Shown piece by piece: positions 8,619 to 15,984 of a stretch of DNA of 64,000 bases. Below the pieces are notes generated by a model. That model did no database searches and was not told the DNA's origin. It saw only the letters and a list, made by a program, of their open reading frames with translations. Position 1 is the stretch's first letter. Each line of letters opens with the position of its first letter. The stretch comes from Thiosocius teredinicola (GTDB lineage Bacteria; Pseudomonadota; Gammaproteobacteria; Chromatiales; Chromatiaceae). The stretch covers positions 2,777,297 to 2,841,296 of the forward strand of contig NZ_CP019936.1 in the NCBI RefSeq assembly GCF_002009425.1. Reading direction: 5' to 3'. The position numbers and the translations under genes were made by a program.

Positions 8619-9558
8619 CGATGAAGGCCTTGAGCAACGCATGGATCATGTTCATGTATGCTCGTGAACTTGCTTGATGGCACGGTAGGAAAAAGGCCTC
8701 CTTTCCGTAAAAGACACTACACTGAACACCCATGGCCCATAGGTAGTCCTTCAGTGCGGGATAATCGAGTGGCCCTTCGTACTGGAACAAAAACACCCCG
8801 GGAGCCGCGCCTTGCTTCAGTTTCATCAATGGCCTGATTCCCAAGCCCTGCAAACGTTCAGCTAACGCCAAGTGATTCTCACATCGGCTTTTGGCAATGC
8901 TTTCGAGCTGAGGGTAATAGGTTGCGAGCGCAACCTCTACGTATCGCCTGTCGTTGTTCGACGTGGCTTCAGATAGCAAGGGCTGCGCAGATAAGGCAAA
9001 TCCCCCTACTTGAACAGGCAGGTACTTGGGTAGACTGAATATTGCGTAATCGCCGAAGCTTCCGACTGGTTCGCCATCTTCGTAATGACAGCCCATCGAA
9101 TACGCGCAATCCTCGATGATCGGCAATCCGTAATGCCTGAGGACTCGCAGCCGTTCTATGTCGAATGGATAGCCGAACTCATGGTTGACCAGGATCGCAC
9201 GGGTGTTGCTGTCAATTCCCTCTCTGATCCAGTCTGCTCGAGATTCGATCGTTTGAGTAACACAACCAGAAACGTAGTGATTTCCGGTTGTGGTGTAGAT
9301 TGCAACATTGTCGCCTCGCTGCACACCAATGTCCCCGAGTACCAGCTCGAGTGCATGACGGCCACTTGTGGTGGGTGTACATACTTTGCCGGGATAGCGT
9401 TGTTCGACCAACGAACAACCATTATCGGTGACGTTACTGGTGAGCCGTGCGGCATTGCTCGCCATATCTCCGGCGGTTACCGGAATCAGAAGAAACGCTG
9501 GATGATTGTGCGCGATTGGTCGAACAACAAACCCTTCATCACTGACATGGCCTTTCAT
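8608..9558 (-). CDS. DegT/DnrJ/EryC1-type PLP-dependent enzyme
   Basis: A 316-residue fold-type I PLP enzyme related to sugar aminotransferases. Seen: 'TPTTSGRHALELVLGDIGVQRGD' (phosphate-binding turn) at residues 61-83, 'LVNHEFGYPFDIERLR' near 125, the cofactor aspartate in 'PIIEDCAYSMG' (D150), and the Schiff-base lysine in 'FSLPKYLPVQVGG' (K178). It is shorter than typical DegT enzymes (370-400 residues), and the region after the lysine is reduced, so the substrate may not be a nucleotide sugar. It lies 33 bases after the FemAB-like gene and overlaps the following sulfotransferase gene. Role inferred from context: aminating or otherwise modifying a component of the same glycan. Confidence 0.72.
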   Translation of the reverse strand: MKGHVSDEGFVVRPIAHNHPAFLLIPVTAGDMASNAARLTSNVTDNGCSLVEQRYPGKVCTPTTSGRHALELVLGDIGVQRGDNVAIYTTTGNHYVSGCVTQTIESRADWIREGIDSNTRAILVNHEFGYPFDIERLRVLRHYGLPIIEDCAYSMGCHYEDGEPVGSFGDYAIFSLPKYLPVQVGGFALSAQPLLSEATSNNDRRYVEVALATYYPQLESIAKSRCENHLALAERLQGLGIRPLMKLKQGAAPGVFLFQYEGPLDYPALKDYLWAMGVQCSVFYGKEAFFLPCHQASSRAYMNMIHALLKAFIDAN

Positions 9559-9591
9559 TGCGTTTTCTTGAGCCTGCAGTCGTTTCTGGCC

Positions 9592-10545
9592 TCAAGCCAA
9601 CTGTAGTTCATAGAAGTCATGTACTACGCCGCGGCCGCCGAAACCCTCTTTCTGAGCCTGCAGACCACGATTAATCGACATGCCGGCATCGGTGGTCGAG
9701 ATACCGAAATCGAAGTACCGCGCATCTGGTACCAAGCCGATTGCGAATTCTATCGCCGCGTCCAGCGCACCGACCTCGCGGCCCGCTGTGGAATTGGCCA
9801 AATACTGGGCATGTACCACACCACGGTTTATGTAAAGAAGCGCGCCAGCCAGCAGCGTGCCATCCGCATCTCGAGCCTCGCACAGGCGAATATTCTTGGG
9901 GAAACGCTTGTGGAGAAGTTCCATTTCCTCTCGACTGTGAATCGCTTTGACTCCGTGACGCTCGACAAGAACTTCATTGAGCAACAACCAAAATTCACTC
10001 AGATCTGCGGCCTCAGTACAACCGATGCCGGCCCGCTGTGCTTTTTTAATGTTCTCCTTACGACCTTTCGAATATGCAATTCGCGAGGACAGACGTATCG
10101 CCGTAGAGATATCTCGCCGGAACAATCGGCCGCCTTGGCTGAACAACGCGTAGAGATCTTCTTCTGACGGCAAGGCAGCGTAGATATAAGGAATTGCCTT
10201 ATAAACGATCCGCGAGAAACCCTTCGAGGAAGTGTAGGCGCGAAGCTCAGCAACCACTTCCGACATAAGGGTTACGCCCGTGCGCTGGCTCGATAGGATT
10301 CCACCGAAAGTAAGGCCCTCATGACTGATCAGCTCGCTTTCCTTCTCATTAGCGGGCAACAAAGCGATCAGTTTGCCTTTTTGTTCGAACATCAGCGAAT
10401 GATCGGCAAAGCGATCGCCGTGGTAGTCCATGTAATCGCGCATGAACATGAAATGACCATTCTTCGCGTTGTCGACGAACTCGTTCCATCGATGCTTGGA
10501 ATCGGGTTCGTAACGTCTGACAGTGATCCCACCTGCTTTCCGCAC
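9592..10545 (-). CDS. FemAB-like GNAT acyl/aminoacyltransferase
   Basis: A 317-residue protein of the FemAB/GNAT superfamily as found in polysaccharide and exosortase gene clusters: 'ITVRRYEPDSKHRWNEFVDNAKNGHFM' start, the first half-domain to residue ~130, then 'KGRKENIKKAQRAGI' and the acyl-CoA-like second half with 'LLAGALLYINRGVVHAQYLANS' and 'YFDFGIS'. These enzymes add an amino-acid or acyl group to an amine, often on a sugar. The start is GTG with AGGAAG about nine bases upstream. A 236-base gap separates it from the acyl carrier protein gene, so it may begin a second transcription unit. Confidence 0.78.
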   Translation of the reverse strand: MRKAGGITVRRYEPDSKHRWNEFVDNAKNGHFMFMRDYMDYHGDRFADHSLMFEQKGKLIALLPANEKESELISHEGLTFGGILSSQRTGVTLMSEVVAELRAYTSSKGFSRIVYKAIPYIYAALPSEEDLYALFSQGGRLFRRDISTAIRLSSRIAYSKGRKENIKKAQRAGIGCTEAADLSEFWLLLNEVLVERHGVKAIHSREEMELLHKRFPKNIRLCEARDADGTLLAGALLYINRGVVHAQYLANSTAGREVGALDAAIEFAIGLVPDARYFDFGISTTDAGMSINRGLQAQKEGFGGRGVVHDFYELQLA

Positions 10546-10781
10546 AAGCGTCTTCCTATCGGTGAACCGTCGTTTCTGTCTGAATATGCGCGCTCTACGT
10601 CACGATAGAAACCATCACCTTCTTCCAATCCCTTTCCGCAGGGCTAGAGGCAATCAACTGGCGCACGCAATCTGCCGCCCACTCTCGGCAGTAAACTGTG
10701 GTTTCAATAGTGTCCTGCAACTCTTTGCACAACTTGCCGGGTAGCGTGGCGTGTGTTCAAAGCCACATAATTAGGATTTCT

Positions 10782-11015
10782 TCAATCGAGTTCAGTCAGA
10801 AAACCAAGGATCGCAGCAATTGAGTTAAGGTTTTCTGCCTGCTCATTCGGAATACTGATGCCGTATTTTTCCTCGACTCCAAGCAGGATATTGAAGATTT
10901 CGAGGGAATCTATCCCGACGTCGGCAAAGTCGTCACCTTCTGACATTGCATCAACGTCAGCGGCAGTTTCCACATCTTTGATGATGGCTTTGATTTCTTC
11001 TACGTTGGCTTTCAT
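10782..11015 (-). CDS. Dedicated acyl carrier protein
   Basis: A 77-residue acidic acyl carrier protein. The phosphopantetheine site is the serine in 'DVGIDSLEIFNILLGVEEKYGI' (S37). It is not the housekeeping AcpP: the motif is DSLE followed by IFNILL rather than DSLDTVELVMALE, and the gene sits in a glycan cluster, not with fabD/fabF. It follows the KAS III gene by five bases and has AGAGG nine bases before its ATG. Inferred role: to carry the acyl chain started by the KAS III and hand it to the LpxD-like acyltransferase. Confidence 0.9.
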   Translation of the reverse strand: MKANVEEIKAIIKDVETAADVDAMSEGDDFADVGIDSLEIFNILLGVEEKYGISIPNEQAENLNSIAAILGFLTELD

Positions 11016-11020
11016 GAAGC

Positions 11021-11959
11021 TTAGCCTCTTGTGTCTCTTAAAGCAGTTGTAAGTACGCAGCTTCCCCAGGACAACCCAACCCCGAATCCCGAAATCAGAA
11101 TTCTGGGCACATCGTGATCCACGTCCGCAAGAATCATCGGTATCGAAGAGGACACCGTATTTCCGTAAGCATTGGCGGCAAAGGGTACTTTCTCCGGCGC
11201 AACTTTTAAACGCTTGACGAGCGTGTCACGGATATACCGGCTACCCTGGTGAAGGACAAACAGATCGATTTCGTCCACATCAACTTCGTTTGACATCAAG
11301 GTGTCGCGGATATTCTTCGGAACGACCGTTGCCGTAAAATTGAAAACTCCCCGTCCGTCCATATGCAGTTCACCGGTGTCGTCAACTTCGATAGCCCCGG
11401 CGTGTTTCCCATCCGAACCAAACAGAAACTTGCCAATGTTCCATTTTGGTTTGTCGCTCAATAGGGTTGCGGTGGCACCGTCGCCGAACAACAGAGCAGT
11501 ATTCTTGTCATTCTCGTCAACCACTTTGGAGTAAGGGTCTGCCGTTATGAGTACGCCTTTGTTATATCCGTTTACCTCCATGAACCCCTTCATGATAGAA
11601 AGCCCGTAGACATAACCGGAACATCCCAGCGATACATCGAAGACGGCGCAATCTCGCGATAGGCCCGCTTTGCCGTGAACGATTGCCGAGGTATGCGGCA
11701 AACCATGCCCGTCCGGGTTCTGGGTGCAAACCACCAGGCACTGAATTTCGTCCAACTCCAGGCCCGTCCGAGCAACCAGATCGGCGAGTGCGGCAATGCC
11801 CAGGTCCGAGGTCTCCTGATCGTCTGACTTGTGCGCGACCTGAAGCATACCCGTCTTCTCGCGGATGAAAGCCTCGTCGGTTTCAAACTCGCTCAACCGG
11901 GTCAAATTATCTACTTTCTTCTCGGGAATGTAGATCCCGATGTCCTGTATCCCGATCAT
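11021..11959 (-). CDS. FabH-like 3-oxoacyl-ACP synthase III
   Basis: A 312-residue KAS III-type thiolase-fold enzyme. The Cys-His-Asn triad is complete: C113 in 'SLGCSGYVYGL', H237 in 'VLHQGSRYI' and N267 in 'NAYGNTVSSSIP'. The C-terminal 'GFGVGLSWGS' loop is also conserved. KAS III enzymes condense an acyl-CoA with malonyl-ACP, giving a short 3-oxoacyl-ACP; some relatives instead transfer acyl groups. The start overlaps the end of the 198-residue gene by four bases (ATGA) and the ACP gene follows after five bases, so the three products are made together. The setting argues for a dedicated acyl-supply role rather than bulk fatty-acid synthesis. Confidence 0.9.
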   Translation of the reverse strand: MIGIQDIGIYIPEKKVDNLTRLSEFETDEAFIREKTGMLQVAHKSDDQETSDLGIAALADLVARTGLELDEIQCLVVCTQNPDGHGLPHTSAIVHGKAGLSRDCAVFDVSLGCSGYVYGLSIMKGFMEVNGYNKGVLITADPYSKVVDENDKNTALLFGDGATATLLSDKPKWNIGKFLFGSDGKHAGAIEVDDTGELHMDGRGVFNFTATVVPKNIRDTLMSNEVDVDEIDLFVLHQGSRYIRDTLVKRLKVAPEKVPFAANAYGNTVSSSIPMILADVDHDVPRILISGFGVGLSWGSCVLTTALRDTRG

Positions 11960-12552
11960 CTGTCGATCAAAGAAAAGTAAATGGTACCTGCGGCATGGCC
12001 GTCATCCAAAATGCGGGTTTTCACCAGCTTGTTTTGAAAGTTGTGTGTAACTCGCAAGCTGGTCGGCCCGCCAGATTTACGAAAGCTGTCTAGCTCTATA
12101 CCGGTGAAAATCCAGCGTCCTTGGATATCGGGGTGTGTTTGCGACAAAAGATGTTTATTCATGGCAACGGCAATCTCCATGAATGTGTATTGTGAACTAC
12201 CGTCATAGTAGATTTGCTCATCATTGATTCGGCATGCATCGACGATCGACTGTTCGTCATACGGTATTCTCCGGCAATCGCAGCCATCTGTCAGTTCCAG
12301 CAAATCAAACCAAACGGCTTTTCCATTGAGGTGGAAACGTCCGCGGAACTTACCTTCATATTGTTTGGGGTCGGCATCGAAGAACTTGACGCGACAATTA
12401 CAGTTCTGGATCAAGCCATGTGCCGTCATTCGAATATCAGAAATCTCACCGGAACTTGTAGATTCCAATACTGAATTAAATAAGTCAGCACCCTGGATGT
12501 AATTACGCTGGCCACGGTAAGCAAAATTCAGATCTAAATCGTGCAAAAACAC
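11956..12552 (-). CDS. Unknown 198-residue protein coupled to KAS III
   Basis: I do not recognise this protein. It is soluble, with no signal peptide or membrane segment. Visible features: 'YRGQRNYIQGADLFNSVLE' near the start, a Cys-rich patch (NCNCRVKFF, then TDGCDCRRIPYDE), and an alternating strand-like second half ending 'AAGTIYFSLIDR'. The start is GTG with GAGGTGG just before it; it lies ten bases after the LpxD-like gene and overlaps the KAS III gene by four bases. The strand-rich pattern could suit a hotdog-fold thioesterase or dehydratase that acts on the ACP-bound chain, but that is a guess from context. It is AT-richer than the core genome. Confidence 0.75.
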   Translation of the reverse strand: MFLHDLDLNFAYRGQRNYIQGADLFNSVLESTSSGEISDIRMTAHGLIQNCNCRVKFFDADPKQYEGKFRGRFHLNGKAVWFDLLELTDGCDCRRIPYDEQSIVDACRINDEQIYYDGSSQYTFMEIAVAMNKHLLSQTHPDIQGRWIFTGIELDSFRKSGGPTSLRVTHNFQNKLVKTRILDDGHAAGTIYFSLIDR

Positions 12553-12562
12553 TCAATCCACC

Positions 12563-13441
12563 TCAACCCTTCTTGCGCCGGACGTGGCTGAACATATTCC
12601 GCGCATGAGGAACCGCAAAATTGCCTGACACTCGCTCGCCTTTATCGATGTCTTCAATCACTACGCTGCCGATCTCCAGCTTGGCATCATCGCCAATTTC
12701 GCGGAGATTTCCGACAGTAACCGATGGAGCGATCCAAACATTGTTGCCTACAGAAGTGTAGCCAGCGATCTGCGAGTTGCCTGCAATGATCGTCCGGCTA
12801 CCGATACTACAACCGTGAGCGATATGGGCATGCACACTGACGACCGATTGTTCACCTATTTCTGTAAAATTACTATGCAACGCCTTTGAAACCACCGCCC
12901 CCGCCAACACGTGCACGCCCCTACGAAGGCGAACTCCGCCCGCATGTTTAACGCAAAAGAGTTCGGACGGAAAGCGTTTGAAAAAATGTCCTTCCGCGCC
13001 AATCACTGCGTTGGGACCGATTCTTACGCCGTCTTCCAGAACCGTTCCCGACAAAACGACAGCGCCAACGTCGATCTCGACGTCTTCACCGATTTCGACG
13101 TATTCGTCGACATAAGCTCGAGGATGAATCTTTGCGGTTTCAGCAATACCCGGATTAAGTGCCGGACGCATTTGCTGTTGTTCACACAGAAGGTTGTGCA
13201 AGCGATAAAACGTTTCCTCCGCCGAATCAACGACAACGAGCCCCTTGCTCTGTTCAATCTCTTTTGCCAACTCGGGGGTCGTTACCACACAAGTGATCGC
13301 TGGATTCTCGTTGGCGATCTGCACGTAACGTGACGCGCCGACAAAACAGATGCTATCCGGTTGGTCAGAGTTGACGAATTGTGTCTGTCTGAATTTGCCG
13401 TTTTTTTGCGCAGTATCGAAGAAATCGCTTAGCTGGTGCAT
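12563..13441 (-). CDS. LpxD-like hexapeptide-repeat N-acyltransferase
   Basis: A 292-residue relative of LpxD. The first ~90 residues resemble LpxD's uridine-binding domain ('SICFVGASRYVQ', 'VVTTPELAKEI', 'LVVVDSAEETFYRL'). From residue ~98 a left-handed beta-helix follows, with repeats such as 'IGEDVEIDVGAVV', 'DGVRIGPNAVIG' and 'IGSRTIIAGNSQIAG'. The catalytic-type histidine is seen in 'VHAHIAHGCSIG'. LpxD moves a 3-hydroxyacyl chain from ACP to the amine of a nucleotide amino sugar. Here the likely acceptor is the 3-amino sugar made by FdtA/FdtB, and the donor the dedicated ACP downstream. It is not the housekeeping lpxD (no bamA/fabZ/lpxA nearby). The start codon overlaps a TGA in the preceding decayed frame (TGATG). 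Confidence 0.82.
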   Translation of the reverse strand: MHQLSDFFDTAQKNGKFRQTQFVNSDQPDSICFVGASRYVQIANENPAITCVVTTPELAKEIEQSKGLVVVDSAEETFYRLHNLLCEQQQMRPALNPGIAETAKIHPRAYVDEYVEIGEDVEIDVGAVVLSGTVLEDGVRIGPNAVIGAEGHFFKRFPSELFCVKHAGGVRLRRGVHVLAGAVVSKALHSNFTEIGEQSVVSVHAHIAHGCSIGSRTIIAGNSQIAGYTSVGNNVWIAPSVTVGNLREIGDDAKLEIGSVVIEDIDKGERVSGNFAVPHARNMFSHVRRKKG

Positions 13442-13656
13442 CAGACTTTATCCTCTAACGGATTGAACAACAGCTGCCGTTCTTCGGAGAGATAGAACGC
13501 GGCTTGATGAAGGAAGTTGACAGACGGTGAATGATCAGGATTGCCGTCTCATCAAGCAGGCATTTGGAAGGCGACAACATCCTGAAGAGCCAGGATGAAA
13601 TTGGTGCCGTTCCCACTCGAACTTCCCCCTGTTCCATGCCGATCTGAATCTGTCGC
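13441..13656 (-). pseudogene. Decayed or frame-broken short gene
   Basis: Between the aminotransferase stop and the acyltransferase start no single frame is open, yet part looks coding. From the TGATGA at about 13549-13554 to the TGA at 13441-13443 one minus-strand frame reads 33 plausible residues (… NFLHQAAFYLSEERQL …) and its TGA overlaps the next ATG by one base, the usual form of a coupled gene junction. Further upstream, protein-like stretches appear in other frames (FRSAWNRGKFEW; TNFILALQDVV). This suggests a small gene broken by frameshifts and stops. I cannot identify it; chance is not excluded. Confidence 0.35.
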
Positions 13657-14784
13657 TCAGCTGCAGGTGTTGTCTGCATGCGCGCGCACGACATCTCGAA
13701 CAGCGACAATGACTTCTTCCACTTCCTGATCCGTTAGATAGGGATCGATAGGAAGACTGAAACAATCGGCTGCCCAGCGACGACTGAATATCGCGCGATC
13801 GGCACCTTCAATGCCATCTGCATAAGCGGGAGTATCGGGTACACACTGCGGATAGTGGATCTGGCATTGGATGCCCCTATCCGACAAGGATTCCACCAGT
13901 GCATCCCTCGCGGGGTGGCGCACGACATAGAGATGCCAAACAGCCGACGAGTCTTCCGCAATTCGCGGCAACTGTAGACCCGGCAAGTCCCGCAGGCTGG
14001 AAGACAACTTTTCTGCGATGATATTTCGACGCTCGTTCCATTCGTCGAGATGCTGCAGCTTGACCCGCAAAAAGGCGGCCTGCAGTTCATCCAGACGAGA
14101 ATTTACTCCTTGCGCCTCATGCAAATACTTCGTGCGGCTGCCGTAATTGCGCAACATTCTCAAACGTTCCGCCAATTGCGGATCATTGGTGGTGACTGCA
14201 CCACCATCTCCGAGCGCCCCCAGGTTTTTCCCTGGATAAAAGCTGAAACACGCGGCGTGGCCGATCGAACCCGTTCTGCGGTTTTTGTATCGGGCGCCGT
14301 GCGCTTGCGCAGCATCTTCGATTACTTTCAATCCGTGCTTTTCCGCCACAGCCATAATCGGATCCATATCTGCTGGTTCCCCATACAGGTGAACCGCGAT
14401 GATCGCTTTCGTGACTGAGGAAATGGCGTTTTCCAGTTGTCGAGGATCGATCAGCGGACTGTCTGCAGAGACGTCTATCAGTACCGGCGTCGCCCCCGAC
14501 ATGCTGACGGCCAATGCCGTGGCGATAAAGGTGTGAGCCGGCAGCAACACTTCATCGCCTGGTCCAATATCCATAGCCCTGAGCGTCAGGGCCAGCGCAT
14601 CCAAACCATTGCCGACCGCCACACAATGGTCCGCGTTGCAATAGTCTGAAAACTCTTTCTCGAACGCATTGACCTCATCGCCAAGGATGAACCATCCGTT
14701 CTTCATTACCCTTAGATAAGCTTCGTCGAGCTGCGGCTGCAATTGCTCGTGCATCCGGTTGAGGTCCAAAAAAGGAAATGTCAT
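13657..14784 (-). CDS. fdtB: dTDP-3-oxo-6-deoxyhexose 3-aminotransferase (FdtB/QdtB-like)
   Basis: A 375-residue DegT/DnrJ/EryC1 aminotransferase. It should use PLP and glutamate to turn a dTDP-3-keto-6-deoxyhexose into the 3-amino sugar. Seen: '[12 protein letters not shown]' start, '[15 protein letters not shown]' cofactor turn, '[14 protein letters not shown]', '[12 protein letters not shown]' with the PLP aspartate, and the Schiff-base lysine in '[16 protein letters not shown]' (K186). The start ATG (14784) overlaps the end of the fdtA-like gene by four bases (ATGA); an ATG 12 bases earlier lies inside fdtA. Pairing with a 3,4-ketoisomerase points to Fuc3N or Qui3N; the sequence alone does not decide which. 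Confidence 0.9.
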   Translation of the reverse strand: MTFPFLDLNRMHEQLQPQLDEAYLRVMKNGWFILGDEVNAFEKEFSDYCNADHCVAVGNGLDALALTLRAMDIGPGDEVLLPAHTFIATALAVSMSGATPVLIDVSADSPLIDPRQLENAISSVTKAIIAVHLYGEPADMDPIMAVAEKHGLKVIEDAAQAHGARYKNRRTGSIGHAACFSFYPGKNLGALGDGGAVTTNDPQLAERLRMLRNYGSRTKYLHEAQGVNSRLDELQAAFLRVKLQHLDEWNERRNIIAEKLSSSLRDLPGLQLPRIAEDSSAVWHLYVVRHPARDALVESLSDRGIQCQIHYPQCVPDTPAYADGIEGADRAIFSRRWAADCFSLPIDPYLTDQEVEEVIVAVRDVVRAHADNTCS

Positions 14785-15203
14785 TGGTGACCCCAATAGC
14801 GCTTTGCAGCCTCTTTAAAAGTGTCGTAGTTACGGTAGTAGTCAGTTTCGTCGTAATGATCGGAGGCCAGAACCAAGCAGACAGACCCAGACGAAAAGTT
14901 ATCGATCTCCCGCCAAATCATCGGAGTCACATACAACCCATAGTACGAGCGGTTCATATGGAAACTCCGTTTCTCGGCACCGTCATCCAGATGTACATCG
15001 AAGCTACCTGAAATAGCAACGATCAACTGGGAGAGGGCTTTGTGTCCATGCCCGCCTCGCTCAGCGCCCCCGGGGACGTCATAAAGGTAGTATGTTCGCG
15101 CGATATCGAAAGGGATGTGGGTCCCGCCCTCGATGAAGGTCAAGTTTCCCCTGCGATCATTGATGCGCGGTAAATCCAAGATGCGACAATCGTTAAGTGC
15201 CAT
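14781..15203 (-). CDS. fdtA: dTDP-4-oxo-6-deoxyglucose 3,4-ketoisomerase (FdtA/QdtA-like)
   Basis: A 140-residue cupin. It has the family's signature run: '[20 protein letters not shown]', '[18 protein letters not shown]', '[13 protein letters not shown]' and '[21 protein letters not shown]'. Enzymes of this kind move the keto group of dTDP-4-keto-6-deoxyglucose from C4 to C3, giving the Fuc3N (galacto) or Qui3N (gluco) precursor. The ATG at 15203 has AAGGA six bases upstream. It is the first gene of the minus-strand glycan block. RmlA/RmlB, which would make the substrate, are not in the window and must be supplied elsewhere. Confidence 0.9.
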   Translation of the reverse strand: MALNDCRILDLPRINDRRGNLTFIEGGTHIPFDIARTYYLYDVPGGAERGGHGHKALSQLIVAISGSFDVHLDDGAEKRSFHMNRSYYGLYVTPMIWREIDNFSSGSVCLVLASDHYDETDYYRNYDTFKEAAKRYWGHQ

Positions 15204-15984
15204 CGTAATCCTTTGTTTTCGCCTTTAGCGAAACGTGCATCGAATGTCCATTTACAGGCAGTCATGCCGTCCGACCGCTAAGCTCAGCTTTTATTGTTCA
15301 ATTTTCTACGCTTGTCTTCTGCAACCTGGGTGGGCTTTATTCCACATGGAGGAAGTGAAGCCGGAACGTTATATTCTCGGCGCGTAATCTGCAACCAAGG
15401 CCGCTTGAACCGGAGTGATTCCAGCCCTCCGAAACGCGCCTACGATCACCGTGCTTGCCTGGCTCAACCACCAACGAACGTGGTGCAGCAAGCAGACACG
15501 ACGCTGACATGCCTTCGCACCACCCCTGCCGGACCACATATTGCCTCCGGCTGGCGTCCGGAGTTCATGTCGGCTTCAGAACGCCTACCCGCTTGTCTCG
15601 GTTCCGTTGCTCGACCACCTCAAAATCGTTCTTACCCTGGCACACCAATCCAAGGCCAGCGCACGCCAGCGTAATGGGCGCAATATCGCGATACCGCGGC
15701 GCTGACACCACCCGCTTCGTCGCAGCGCTGTACGAATGGGTCGTCGAGCCACGATCCCTGGTCCACCGGCCGACGCAGAGATTTCGGTGCGGCTATGCTC
15801 GAGAATAATCTGCGCCGAAAGGCTCACCGGTTGGGTGCAATGACCGGCTATGGCCAATCGCCAATTCTACTCGATCCGGGCGGTGCGATATGCGATCGCA
15901 GCATGAACGATGTCACGGATTCAGAATGCTATTTGGCGGGCACCGGGTGTGATCGCAAAATGACAACTTGATTACGACTATCGA
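15204..15984. other. Long gap at the upstream edge of the glycan block
   Basis: About 780 bases without a convincing gene. It must hold the promoter of the fdtA-led unit. On the minus strand one frame is open for roughly 55 codons up to a TGA at about 15567 and reads protein-like near its end (… RDIAPITLACAGLGLVC …), but no start, ribosome site or family is evident; other frames over the same bases are also open. It may be the remains of a lost gene at the edge of the block. No inverted terminal repeats or transposase motifs were seen. Confidence 0.4.
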
